This document shows positions 1-11,757 of a stretch of DNA of 64,000 nucleotides, piece after piece. Both the position numbers and the translations under genes were made by a program. The first letter of the stretch is position 1. Every line of letters starts with the position of its first letter. The stretch is from contig CAKMRJ010002223.1 in NCBI GenBank assembly GCA_928212115.1, positions 311,536,620 to 311,600,619 on the forward strand. Reading direction: 5' to 3'. Source of the DNA: Lactuca virosa. Taxonomy: Eukaryota; Streptophyta; Magnoliopsida; Asterales; Asteraceae. Under the pieces are notes generated by a model. It searched no databases. It saw only the letters and a list, made by a program, of their open reading frames with translations, and was not told the DNA's origin.

Positions 1-948
1 ATTCAACGCACTCCCCTATTTTCAGTTTTTTTTTTATGTTTTGGGGTGGAAAGCATGTCCCGAAAAACTATTATTTGAATGTTTGTATTTAAATTGATTT
101 GTATCAACATGATTGCTATTTTATTGCTATGTCTCTCTATGTATGTCTATGCAACACGGAACATGAAACTTATCGTATTAAGGCCCTTCCCTTATCTCTA
201 ACCATTAACTCTTTGAGCCAAGGTCATTAGGATAGCGCTATTAGGAATTGACAACTCCTCAAGCGCCTATGCTGGAGTGCATGATACCATATTCATCTAT
301 GGAACGATAAGCATAGATTATGCAATAAACTTGTTTATAATTATTAGCAAGAACTTTGTTCTCATTACAACAACGAACTGTTATTACTGAAAAACTTATA
401 TACATGTTTTAGCAATGAATTGTTTGCTCCTTGTAGCAACGAAATTGATTGCTCATTTTAGCAATGAAACTTGTTACTCGTTTGAGTAACGAACTTTATC
501 TTCCATGAGAATATGAATGTTGCATCTTATTTGGGCAACATCCTTATCTCTCATGATGACAAAGAACTTGTGTTTTACAAACTTATTTACTCATTTAACA
601 ATATACTTTTATTATTGGAAACTTTTATCAAAACTTTGATTTCAATTCATGGAACCAGTATTATTTTGTTTATCTGTGAGTACTCACCAACTATTTTTAT
701 AGTTGACGCTCGTTTTACATGCTTTTTCAGGAATCATCGAGTAAGTGGCACTTAGGGACACTTCACTTTTAGGAGCATTCGCATGTGTTGTATTTCAATT
801 TACATTGTAATTTCTTTTAAAAGTTGTTCAAAACCCATTGTGAATTTGTAATGATTTTTAATACTATGGTTGGTGTTGTCTTTTAACTTTTGCGATGAAA
901 CCCTTTGTACTGCCACGCCCTGTGTTTCCGCTTTAGCGGGGTGTGACA
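1..948 (+). repeat. LARD1 5' LTR, 3' portion only
   Basis: It is homologous to the last kilobase of the 3' LTR and ends in TGTGACA. It lacks about 85 bp present near 8308-8390 of the other LTR and has many single-base deletions relative to it. The indel-rich difference may reflect age or sequencing error. Confidence 0.85.
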
Positions 949-953
949 GAAAA

Positions 954-966
954 TGGTATCAGAGCC
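954..966 (+). other. Primer binding site, initiator Met-tRNA type (LARD1)
   Basis: TGGTATCAGAGCC lies 5 nt after the LTR end. It is complementary to the 3' end of plant initiator Met-tRNA, the usual primer of Tekay chromoviruses and copia elements. Confidence 0.9.
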
Positions 967-3900
967 GAAGGTTATAGAGAATACCGGTTTTCCTTTGGAG
1001 AACCACAACTATAGCCAAAAAAAAAAAATTTCCAAATGTTTTTAAAATACCGAACATACTACTAGTATAACTAATTCGAGTACGAATTATTGGACTTTAA
1101 CTAAGTATAGCCTGGCCAACTATGCTTAATTAAGGAAGGTTAATGTGAGGCTGGAAACGGTTATACTAGAATTATGTTCCAAACAATTTTCAACTTAAAC
1201 TTTTGAAAAACAAAATTTTTCGGTGAGCGTACGGGCATTGCATATTATAGGCATTCATCTAGATACACTTAGAAACTAAGTGCACTTTTATAACAATGTT
1301 TATTTAGAATTTTCTTATCCCTTATCAAGTGCTAGGTTAACCACTTAGGTTATATCACTAGCCACTCTAGGAGCAATGCACTTAGTACTGAGAATGAGTA
1401 TTCCTTGGTAGCTATTGACTTTAGATGTAAGGTTAGTAGCTAGATATACACTAGTAATAATCATAAGTCGAAACCTATACCAATTATTCCTCAATACCTC
1501 TTCATCGTCTTCGTACTAGAGTTACAACTATGAAAAAGCGTTTCGATATCGACACGAATGATAATTGGAGCATCGCGTAAGGAGGTAGATGAGTCGCCAC
1601 TAAGTAATCATTTGGATACCATTGGTGGGCATTCCGGATTCGACTCACGAGGAGACACGGAGGTTTAACCCATACGTGAGACCTTATTACTACGCTACGA
1701 TTTAGCTCTAAGTTGTTTCCACCTTGAGCTTAAAACTTAACATTGGATATCCATTTGACCTCTATAAAAGGTCGTAAACTGTATTGAGACCATAAAACGT
1801 TTTTTCAAACAATTTTTCTTGTCCTTTATCTTGGGGGAAAAGACATCGGCACTCGCCTTAGACTCGCATTAGTATTTAGGTACGATCAGCTACACTAACA
1901 TACTTATTCCTTACTTCTTAATCTTCCATCGAAAAATTATTTCGCTTCATCGGTTTTATTTATCATCGATAAAATATTTTATAACCACTTCAGTCAACTT
2001 AGTAGACATTTCCTAACAATGTAAGCCATATTCTCGCTAAAAAAAAATATTTTGACAACTTGCTTTAATTTAACACTTTTCTTCAAAACTCAATTTAACC
2101 AATATTGGTTTTTAACATTGCTATTTCAATTTCATTTCAATCCATTTCAATGGATAGATGTGCTTTTAAGGGCATATAAACCATTTTAAACCTTGATTAC
2201 CATTTCACACGTTTTCAAAAAACTTAGAAACATTTTCTTTTATAAAAGTGTTTAAATTCTATGCTATAAAACTTAGACATATGACATTGAAGTTCATATT
2301 ACGTGTAAAAGCTTCATCGGATCTTTCAAACGAGTTTTGTTTTGGCTCTTTTGACCACTTTCTCATTTAGGCATTTTACTTTACTTAAATGTGTTTTCCT
2401 GAAACCCAACATGGTATTTTTACAACTTTCTAATTCAAACATGTTTATAAGAAATCTCTAATTCCTACATTTCCAACATACCTCATTTATTATTTTATTT
2501 CAAATTACTTTTATACTTTGTAAAGTTTCTAAAATTTAAAGCATTGCAAAACTTAGTGTTCACTTTTAAACTTCCAGTGACGCACTTTCGACAATGCACA
2601 ATTATTCATCTAAATATGTTAAGTCTTTACCTTATCCGTTTTAAACATTGTTGGACTCTAGTCTAAAAGGTCAACACTATCAGATTTTCAATTACCAATT
2701 GTAGTGCTTCTTCTTTTTCACAAATGGATTTTAATTTAATAGATAACTCATGAATTTTTAGCAAACACTTTAAAACTCCCACATGACTATGTAACCATCA
2801 ACATACATCAAATATTGATGTTTGAAATATATCTCAACCTGGTTTTAAATCTACCTATATGTATTATTTAAAAATTTAACAATAGCAATCATTGTCGCTG
2901 GTACCTTCCTTTCTATCCCCCGCACTTGATTTCTTGCTCTCCTTCTAATTTTAGATATTGCACACCCACGATAATAACATAATACATTGACTAACTTTGT
3001 TTCTGTCTATTTGCTTCTCGTGGTATCATGTTCGTACACATACAGACTAGAAGTCTACCCTTTCGTTTTGAGCGATTAATACGTGTATAGTCGTGACACA
3101 TAATTTTGATTTAGTCAACTTTGATATATTCAATTACGCCTTTTATCATATACATCTTGTTTTTATTTTGAAATCTACTATAAACAAATGATCCTTATTA
3201 CATTTGCTCTTTCGTTCTAAATTCAAAAACTTGATATAAAATGCAATTTTCATTGTAAGTTTTCCTTATAATTAATACACAAGATGAATACTCGTATGCT
3301 TATCATTTTTCTATATTCAAAAATTATATGTGAAGGATATGTTTCCTTATGTTTTTCTTTTCTTTAAATACATCAAAAGCTTTGAATTTTACGATTATCT
3401 ATTCTCTAAATGATTGTTTTTTTAGAAACACTAAACTAAGAGTGTACTATTTTCAAAGATTGACATTTTTACACATTTCTTAAAATAGTATTTTACTTTG
3501 CAATTTTCAGTGAGTTCCTAAACTCTCAAACTGTTTTCATAAGTATTCCGACTCCTCGACTCCTAAACTTGAATTTGTCCTGACTTAGACAATTGGACAA
3601 TTTTCAAAAATTTAATACAAATATTTCTATACAAATTCCTTTAATGGCGACTTAAACCTTTAACCTTAATTAATCTTTATATTATTTTACTACTTCGTTG
3701 GATCGCCACACATGTATCTTCATTATCTTGGAATTATTGAACATTTGATAACAGTGAGATTTTTGATCACTTCTAAACACTTAAAATGCTATATACACAA
3801 TGTGATTAATTTATCATAAATTTTCTTCGCCTCCATTTGCACCAATGACTCTCTAAATATATTTATTCTTCGAATAAGGTTTTATTATTGTAAGAGTAAC

Positions 3901-4533
3901 CGTAGTGGTAATTATAGCCTCGGAGATGCTCAATCATTTCGTAATTTATTTTGTCGACGACACTTAATTAGCCTTTACATTTGAGATGTACCAAAACTTC
4001 GTTGCCTACCCTTAGTACGTATTTTTAAGAACTTACCCTCAATCGCTTCTCTTTCATTCATGCCACCCCTTCTTATTTCAAAATATATCTTTTCCAGATG
4101 TAGTAGCCAACCCGGAAGTGAACAAATTGTTCCTAATCTCTTCTTTATTAGGCGGCAAATTCACACTTAGTGCTAATTTAGAATGCAACTTAAAGATCAA
4201 TGCGGATTTAACGCTAAATGCAGTTGGTGCTTCGGAAAAAAAAATTAACTCTCTTGATTCAGATAATATCTAATTAAATAATCTTTTTCAACTAGGTCGC
4301 CATGGTTGGATCATGATTTCCATGATCCTAATTTCTCGCAATCTAGACTGTAGAACTCGAATTAAGGAAACATTACTTTGATTATAGCTAAAGAATTGGG
4401 CTCTTCCTTTGGAGAATTAACCCAAAATAATCAAAGAACACTTCAAGTCACCACCTCCCGAACGATACAATTGTATTCGGCTGAGTTCTAATAGAATACG
4501 TCACGAATTTAATTTCGGGACGAAATTCTTTCA
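967..4533. other. LARD1 non-coding interior
   Basis: About 3.57 kb, AT-rich, with no open frame of useful length and no recognisable zinc knuckle, protease, RT or integrase motif. One compact perfect hairpin (GGATCATG, 5-nt loop, CATGATCC) lies at 4308-4328, some 200 bp before the PPT. I see no other gene or RNA here. Confidence 0.6.
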
Positions 4534-4545
4534 ACCGGGGGAGAC
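4534..4545 (+). other. Polypurine tract (LARD1)
   Basis: ACCGGGGGAGAC directly precedes the 3' LTR start TGTGACAG. This is the plus-strand primer site for reverse transcription. Confidence 0.8.
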
Positions 4546-5260
4546 TGTGACAGTCGTCAAAATTCGAGTCGGTTTTAGATTTGACTAAACTTAGTTGCAC
4601 ATATAGGCACTACACATACTAGACTTAGTAACTAGAAGCTAAGTTATAACCTACTAGAAACTTGGAAACAATTAGAATCAATGGATAGTGTGCATAGATT
4701 TCACATTGATATGTGAATTCTATAACTACTTAACTGTAGAGACTATCCATATTCGGGTCATTCTTTGACTCGAACACCATTTCATGAATCATATTCACAC
4801 ATCATGCACTTGACCTAGAAGTAGAAATTAGGTCAAAGTCTCATAGAAACTTAAGTCAAAGTTGAAGAGTAGGACTAGTATACTTGATTCCTCAATTTCG
4901 CTTGAATCTCGGAATCACTACATAGAATGCCAATAAACCGATAAAAATAAATTACAAACATTATTTATAACTATAAAAGAGTTATAATACCATAAGATAA
5001 TTTAAAGTCTCAAATATTCTATTTATTTTGATATTCAAAGTTTATTAAACTCCAAAACACTAAAGCCCTAAAAACTCTATTTATAAACTTTACCTTAAAA
5101 TCCTATAAAAACAATTATGAACCTTATAATATTATCTTATCATAATAATTATTATGAAATACAATTCAATGAAAAATAAAGATTTAGTTATTAACATTTA
5201 CCCTTGATTTATAAGCCAAAAATCAAGAGTTTTATGCATAAAAACTAGGTTAAGGTGCAC

Positions 5261-5573
5261 ATTTTATAAAAAGTTGGATATTTTTATAAAAGATTTGAAT
5301 TTTATAAAAGAAACAAGAGAGAGGGAGCCTCTCCTCCCCTAAAATCGGATCCCTCTCTCCCCATATCTCTCTCTCACACTCTCATTCTCCAACACACACA
5401 CATCTCTCTTCTTTCTCTCTAGAAAACTCTCTCTCTACCTCTCTCTACTTTTTCTCTCCAAACACCACTCCATTCTCTCTTCCTCCCTCTAAGAACCAAG
5501 AAATATTCCAGAAAACAAACCCAAGAACACTCCTCAAACTCGAAATCTTCATCATCTTGTGGTATTCTTGAAG
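5261..5573 (+). promoter_or_regulatory. Candidate LARD1 LTR promoter and CT-rich leader
   Basis: Three TATA-like stretches (TTTATAAAA type) lie at about 5264-5310. They are followed by a strongly CT-repetitive stretch (about 5324-5490) and then an AC/CT leader. This is the layout of a plant core promoter with a pyrimidine-rich 5' UTR. The transcript start is inferred. Confidence 0.5.
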
Positions 5574-8500
5574 GTAAAATCGATTTCTACTTCACTTTTC
5601 CTTCAAGTTTTGCTCTTTTCTTACACTTTCTCCTTCTTCATCTTCTTCAAACTTGTTTTCTTTTTGTTAAAATGGTTTTTAGAACATGGATGTGTTTTAA
5701 CACCATGCATGTATGATAAACAAGGTTGCATGTTCATGATCTTAGTGCAAAAATCGATTTTAAGGATTAAAACATCAAACTCAAGTTAAGAGTTTTTGAG
5801 AAACAAAATTTTCTTCATAAATGCATGTATACATTTTGATAAGTTTTAATCTTTTGATCTCTGGAAACATGACCAAAATATGAGGTTATCATGATATTTA
5901 AAATACTTCAAAAGGTTTACTCAAGGAAATGATGAAAACCCACTTTTCTAACCAATCATCATGCATGCAATCTGCCAGATTTCTTTACCTGACTTTAAAC
6001 TGTCATATCTCACTCATTTCTTAGCCAAAATTCGTGATTCTTTTTCTGAAATATAATATTTTGAGTTAGCTTTCAAACCCATCTGACCTCACTGAAAAAT
6101 TCCAAAATTTCGATTTTTACCAATTTTTACAAAACTGTTGCTCAAACAACACTTTCCTTATGAACATTTGTTTTGTGTTGCATGTTCAAAGGACTTATTC
6201 ATCACTAAAAATCATTCAAAAATTATTTTGAACTCTTAATATCATGTATTAATAGGTACAAAAAGATCTTGATTCAAAAGTCTTTGTAACATGTTGCAAA
6301 AATTGTCAAAGTAACATCAATAATCTTTACATAAATCACAAGAACCAAGTTTTCTCTATAATTTATTGAGCCTTTAGGCATGGTTTTCAACATCAAAAAT
6401 AAGAACACAAATTGTCATTGTTATCAAATTGTATGAAGATGCATTCTGGAAATTTTCAGCTCAATATATATTTTCTTTATTTTTATATGAAAATAATAGG
6501 AAAATAAAGTGTTAAATCATATAAAATACTTAAGCTAGTAAATAAATTATGGAAAAATTCTTGGATGATCCTTTAAGTTAATAAACATCTCCCATTAAGT
6601 TTCATCCATTTTTGTTACTGTTTAATATGGTTTTGAAATTTTCTTTTTGTTTAGCTCTAATAAATCATAAAACCACATTAGGGAATATAAAAATGGTATC
6701 TAATAATTTTCGCAGCTTATACTCTCTGTGGAACACTTAGAAAAATATTTTCAGAATTTTTCATAATGTATTCCTATTTTTCTCCGATTTTTGTATTTAT
6801 AATGGACTAAAAACAGGAAAAATAGTTTTACTCATCCAAACATTATGAAAATTTACCAGAACACCTTGTAGTACATTAGGATGCTACATAAAAATTTTGA
6901 TGATTTTTCTGCTCTGTATACTATTTTTCTTCTATTTCCCAAGATTAAATACACTTAAACCCAATTATTATTAGAATACATACACAAAAATCATAAAATT
7001 GGGATAAACAGTTTAGAAATTCATTTTTTATATTTTTCCTAGCTTAATAATGACTAATAACAGCGTTACAAAAATTTTAGGCAATTTTGGAAACTATTTT
7101 CTATTTATTTCAATTTTTATTAGAATAAATGCTCAAAAATCATAAAATTGGGTTAAATTGTCTGGAAATCTATTTTTATATTTTCCCAGGTTAAGTACGT
7201 GTAATGACATTACTATAAAAGTTTGGGGCATTTTCTTAACCGATTTCTATTTTTCATGAATTTTTATATATTTAGAGAATTAAATATATGAAAAATGGTT
7301 ATGCATATCCATAATCCATGAAAATTTATCTAGAAGTCTTTTAACATATTTAGAACCAAAATCTGAAGTTTGGTAATTTTTATTAATTGTTTAGTATTTT
7401 TCATGATTTTATGGTTATTCAAGAAACTAAAATGGTGAAAAATAGTTAGACAAATCAAAAATTCAAGAAAATTTATCTTGAGGTCTTTGACTTCAATTAA
7501 AACTGAAATGCAAAGTTTGGGAACTTTTAGAACTAAATTGATTTAGTTTTGAATATTTAATCATTGGAACACCTCTAAAATGTTAAATATTAACATTTCA
7601 ATAATGGAAATTTTCCACTTAAATTGTTATATAACAATTGATTCTTTGAAACTTAATTTCCACAGAAAAATGTTTGTAACTTATCAATATTAAATTTTGA
7701 CACGTTATTGGCATAATTCTATAGTAGTAGTAAGTATACTAGTGTTAGATTTCGATTAGAGACTCACTAGCGAATACCATTATTGTAGGAATCGGTAGTG
7801 GTACACGTGGAACGTAGTTCAAGGCACCATTTGCATCATCTAAATGTATTGTGAGTATTCACCACTCCCCTATTTTCGGTTTTTAAATGTTTTGGGGTGG
7901 AAAAGCATGTCCTAAACTATTTATATTCGTTGTATTTATTTGACTCGTATAAACTTGGTTACTATATTTTATATATAGTTAGTATTCACGCACTCCCCTA
8001 TTTTCAGTTTTTTTTTATGTTTTGGGGTGGAAAAGCATGTCCCGAAAAACTATTATTTGAATGTTGTATTTAAATTGATTTGTATCAAACATGATTGCTA
8101 TTTTATTGCTATGTCTCTCTATGTATGTCTATGCAACACGGAACATGAGAACTTATCGTATTAAGGCCCTTCCCTTATCTCTAACCATTAACTCTTTGAG
8201 CCAATGGTCATTATGGATAGCGCTATTAGGAATTGACAACTCCTCACTCGCCCTATTGCTGGAGTGCATGATACCATATTCATCTATGGAACGATAAGCA
8301 TAGATCTTGATAGGGCTTCAGTCATAGGTTTGGTTGAGACTCATTGTTTGCTCATACACATACAAACTCGTTACTTATTATAGCAATACACTTGTTTATT
8401 AATTATAGCAATGAACTTTGTTTCTCATTACAACAACGAACTGTTATTACTGAAAACTTATATACATGTTTTAGCAATGAAATTGTTTGCTCATTGTAGC

Positions 8501-8796
8501 AACGAAATTGATTGCTCATTTTAGCAATGAAACTTGTTTACTCGTTTGAGTAACGAACTTTATCTTCCATGAGAATATGAATGTTGCATCTTATTTGGGC
8601 AACATACCTTATCTCTCATGATGACAAAGAACTTTGTTTTTACAAACTTATTTACTCATCTTAACAATATACTTTTATTATTGGAAACTTTTATCAAAAC
8701 TTTGATTTCAATTCATGGAACCAGTATTATTTTGTTTATCTGTGAGTACTCACCAACTATTTTTATGGTTGACGCTCGTTTTACATGCTTTTTCAG
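5574..8796 (+). other. Candidate LTR-internal leader intron (LARD1)
   Basis: A donor-like GAAG|GTAAAA closes the leader, and an acceptor-like CTTTTTCAG|GAATC occurs near the LTR 3' end. The span is 3223 nt and AT-rich like plant introns. The same donor and acceptor layout occurs in the LTRs of elements H and G. This is an inference from splice-site shape only. A further strong donor-like GTAAGT lies 10 nt after the acceptor (8807). Confidence 0.35.
7854..8107 (+). repeat. Imperfect 127-bp tandem duplication in the LARD1 LTR
   Basis: AGTATTCAC at 7854 recurs at 7981, each followed by CACTCCCCTATTTTC and TTTTGGGGTGGAAAAGCATG blocks. The two units are diverged, so the duplication is not recent. 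Confidence 0.7.
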
Positions 8797-9013
8797 GAAT
8801 CATCGAGTAAGTGGCACTTAGGGACACTTCACTTTTAGGAGCATTCGTATGTGTTGTATTTCAATTTACATTGTAATTTCTTTTAAAAGTTGTTCAAACC
8901 CATTGTGAATTTGTAATGATTTTTAATACTATGGTTGGTGTTGTCTTTTAACTTTTGCGATGAAACCCTTTGTACTGCCACGCCCTGTGTTTCCGCTTTA
9001 GCGGGGTGTGACA

Positions 9014-9308
9014 ATCCTAGATTGGATAAAGCATCTTCTTCAGCATTGTCTTCTCTAGGAACCTGGTTTAGGTTAAATGTTTCGAGTTCTGAGGCTAGAT
9101 TTTTTGAGGATCTTGAGGTATAGTGCTAACTTTTCTCCTTTTACTGCATAGGATCCATTAAAATGGTTAGTTAATAATAAAGAATCAACAAAATACCTGA
9201 AGAACCTTGATTTAAGGATCTTTGGCAAGTTGTAATCTCATGATTAGTGCCTCATATTCTGCTTCGTTGTTGGTTGCATTGAACTCACAGCTGATTGCTT
9301 GGGGTCGG
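9014..9308 (-). pseudogene. RNase H fragment of a Tat-like Ty3/gypsy element (T3)
   Basis: Read on the minus strand, this matches the RNase H region of T1 (24190-24605) and T2 (29370-29670), including CEFN and TNNEAEYEAL motifs and a VPRED motif near its end. It contains a stop. It is cut by LARD1 on the left and by the T1 LTR on the right, so it is the oldest layer of the nest. RNase H normally degrades the RNA strand during reverse transcription; this fragment is non-functional. Confidence 0.75.
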
Positions 9309-9898
9309 TGTTTTGGTCAAAAATTACACAAGTACTAATCAACCAAATTGAATGAGAGGTTGTGATGTTCAGATTGTGTAATAGCAAATGGTAAAAGAAA
9401 GTAACACAATGGTTTACAAGGAAAGCCCTTGATCCTTGCAAGGATCTCCGACATAAAACGTTGGGAGGTGATAATGATCACCTGACTTAATGATTTTATT
9501 GATATAAAATGAAGATTACAGTTAGTTCCTAGTATCAATGAGTAGAGAATTTCATAAAGTAAGCTTAGACTAAAGCACACTGTTTTGTGTGCAGATTACA
9601 AGTGTCAATTTATAATCTAAACTAGCCAACAAAATGTCCGATATTTCCGGGATCCTCTATGACCAGCTTCATGAACGTTATTTGACCAAGTATTTCGAGT
9701 CTTTAGCATAGTTGAGATGATTCTTCGTTGAGAATTGGTCTTCCCTTGACTACTTGTGCACACTTGTTAGTTATAGAGAAAATATGACCGTTAGAAATAT
9801 TAATACAAATAATAACGGTAATTAGCCGGAATCCTGATGTAGCTGAGGATCCTGGATATTTGAGGATCCTGAATATCGTAAGGATCATGGCCCTAACA
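9309..9898 (-). repeat. T1 3' LTR (590 bp)
   Basis: On the minus strand it runs from TGTTAGGGCC to ACCAAAACA and is homologous to T2 LTRs at 24818-25390 and 57152-57741. It carries GGATCC boxes near its start and a TATAAATTG promoter-like box. Confidence 0.85.
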
Positions 9899-9910
9899 AT
9901 TGCCCCCAAG
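9899..9910 (-). other. Polypurine tract of T1
   Basis: CTTGGGGGCAAT on the minus strand directly precedes the LTR start TGTTAGGG. Confidence 0.8.
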
Positions 9911-10074
9911 TTATTCCTGAAAATATCGGGGTTAGTTTTGTAAATATTAAAGGAATAACTTAAAGTAATAGGTAGAGAGAGAGAGACTAGTAATGTTCAG
10001 TTTTAACCCATAACGACTAGGTGATTTAAATTCCAACATATAGTTTACTAGCCGTTAGCAGTCAAATCATATTC

Positions 10075-10092
10075 ATTGGTCCAGTATAAATA
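10075..10092 (+). promoter_or_regulatory. Candidate promoter of the T1 antisense gene
   Basis: An inverted CCAAT (ATTGG at 10075-10079) is followed by TATAAATA at 10085-10092, about 115 bp upstream of the antisense gene ATG at 10208. A short GA-repeat (about 9973-9985) lies further upstream. A promoter opposing the retrotransposon's own direction fits an independently transcribed antisense gene. Confidence 0.5.
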
Positions 10093-10773
10093 TGAGGGAT
10101 CAGTTCCATAATCTTCTATCCGTTCTTCTTTTCTTTTCTTGTGCCATCTTGCGATTAGAAAGTGATTTATCTTCCAGGCTTTTATTCTTTCTACCATGGG
10201 TTGAAAAATGGCTGTCTCCTGTAAAAGCATCTTGGCCCTTCCCGACGATGATTTTATCGACCAAGGGATCCTCTCTTATGAGGAGACATGCTCTTTATGC
10301 GATGATGACATTGAGTCTCTAAAACTCAATGTGGACTTTCCTCCCAGCGCTGTTTTCAAGCCTTTCGATCCTCTGATTCAGCCTGATTTCGTCTCTCCCA
10401 CTTGGGTGTGCTTTCCAGAGTATCCTTTCCCCTTAGGTTTGAGACACTCTTTCCCTGGGATCGTCTCCGGAGTTTTTTGGGCGACTAGGATTTCGTATAT
10501 CCAGGCTATGCCAATTGTCTGGAGGATCCTGTATTGGGGTCGACCAAATAAATCAATCAAAAGGTCTTAACAGAGGCCTTTCTGAGTTGGCCTGCGTATA
10601 CGATCTCACAACCTTTGGGAATTCTCGTTTCCTTCTCAAGGTCAAAACCCTAAGATCTTCTCTAATCTTGAAAACCAGGCACAATGATAGAGCTTGGAAA
10701 GGGAGATACCTCTTTGTGAGGCGTGACTCTGTTCCCAATGGGGATCTCTTGCCCACAGATTGGGTTAAGAAGG

Positions 10774-10839
10774 GTAGGATTTCAATGCTTTATCTTGTGA
10801 TCTTGGAATCTTATTCTTATTTTGTTTGTTTCTTTGCAG
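10774..10839 (+). other. Intron A of the T1 antisense gene (66 nt)
   Basis: Starts GTAGGATT and ends TTTCTTTGCAG. Exons on both sides align to T2, where the intron is 75 nt (56214-56288, minus strand). The intron sequence differs but its position is shared. Confidence 0.6.
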
Positions 10840-10989
10840 CCTTCAAGTTTGAGGAACTTGTTCCCGCCGCTGAGGATTCTGAATAGAAGATTGAGAAGTT
10901 CTTGGCCTTATCTGAAGTCGAGAGATCCTTCCTATTCGATGAAGCCATCCCGTAGGAAATCTCCTCCGCTACTGACCTCATATGGATGG

Positions 10990-11053
10990 GTAAGGATCCT
11001 TAATTTTTTCCTGTTTGTGGTGAGGATCGTTTATAATAGTTTTTTGTATACAG
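10990..11053 (+). other. Intron B of the T1 antisense gene (64 nt)
   Basis: Starts GTAAGGATCC and ends GTATACAG. It is at the same position as a 64-nt intron in T2 (56007-56070, minus strand). Confidence 0.6.
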
Positions 11054-11757
11054 GATCCAAGGTCACTCGCTCCAGTGCTCGCTTCACTCTTACTGATCTT
11101 GATACGGCTATGTCAGGAGATCAGTTGGTGGTGAAGACGGAGAATAGTTTGTCCTCTCTTTCTCCTAAAAGGTCGACCATGGATTTGACAGTGAAAACTC
11201 CGGGATCCCGGAAGAGGAAAACTGCTGAATCCACAAGTTTATCTTTGGAGAGCCTTGGAGCTGAGAAAGCGCTCCAGAAGTTGGTCTCTTTCTCTCAGGC
11301 TGTAAGTGTTTATTTTGTTTTCGCTCTATTTTTCATTTTGTTTTTCGCTCACTTACTATATTTTATTCACATGTGTCTGATCCTGTTTCCGCTGATCTTC
11401 GGATCCGGGTGGAGAGGGCTGAACAAGCCCTTCTGGGACAGGAGAATATGTGGATGACGACCAACGAGGATCTTCTGAGGAGGGTGGATCTGCTTATCAA
11501 GGAAAAGGCTGAGAGAGAGGAGGAGCACGTACACGAGATGCAGGAGGTGATCTCTGATGCAAAGGTCAGTGCTGCGGTGGCCGTTTGGGAGGCCAAGATC
11601 TGTCTTGCTTAGGATTTTAAAAAGTGCAGGATTCTGGGATGTGGTTGGTTGGCGCGAGGCATTGGCCAAATTATCTGGCAAGCCTGCTACCGCCAGTCAG
11701 GATCCTATACTGCGGCTAACCAGGGGGGAAGAAAAGAACGCCGATGATGACTAGGAT

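Larger units (their letters stand above)
1..9013 (+). mobile_element. LARD-like non-autonomous LTR retrotransposon (LARD1), 5' LTR cut by window edge
   Basis: The sequence at 1-948 is repeated at about 7981-9013, and both copies end in TGTGACA. A Met-tRNA primer site follows the first copy and a polypurine tract precedes the second LTR, so this is one LTR element on the plus strand. The LTR is about 4.47 kb and the interior about 3.6 kb, with no gag or pol frame visible in any direction. Long LTRs plus a non-coding interior with PBS and PPT define a large retrotransposon derivative (LARD), which must borrow proteins from a relative. The interior end (GGGACGAAATTC at 4518-4529, then a G-rich PPT) resembles Tekay chromovirus 3' ends, so the partner may be of that type (inference). 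It lies in a Tat-like scrap that resumes at 9014. Confidence 0.8.
4546..9013 (+). repeat. LARD1 3' LTR (4468 bp)
   Basis: Starts TGTGACAG and ends TGTGACA. It contains TATA-like boxes and a CT-rich leader in its first kilobase and a 127-bp imperfect tandem duplication near its end. A small GC hairpin (CCGC TTTA GCGG, 8993-9004) lies just before its terminus. The first ~500 bp recur in a separate fragment at 60588-61078, confirming the left boundary. Confidence 0.85.
10208..11754 (+). pseudogene. Antisense gene (aORF) of T1, intron-containing, degraded
   Basis: It lies between pol and the 3' LTR of T1, on the strand opposite to gag-pol. The first exon starts at ATG 10208 and runs to a frame break near 10560; the homologous copy in T2 (55304-56863, minus) aligns across it. 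Exon 1 has a conserved block around FPEYPF, ISYIQ and WRI that resembles the putative gypsy-type transposon domain (Pfam Transposase_28, from memory). Later exons carry a basic SRKRK stretch and a charged, heptad-like segment (RVERAEQALL to HEMQEV) likely to be coiled coil. Introns A and B are at the same places in T1 and T2. In-frame stops after intron A (10884-10886 and near 10952) make this copy defunct. The function is unknown. Confidence 0.6.

Noticed and set aside
513..755. 80-codon frame, with a partner at 8618-8821
   Set aside because: Both lie in the two LTRs of LARD1, so the similarity is LTR duplication. The N-terminal halves differ by frameshift and there is no known domain.
5559..5789. 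Hydrophobic 76-codon frame
   Set aside because: It is T-rich LTR leader sequence that reads as Phe/Leu by composition, and it overlaps a candidate splice donor.
10092..10322. 76-codon frame at the start of the antisense gene
   Set aside because: It is a different frame from the conserved exon (ATG 10208) and has no match in T2.
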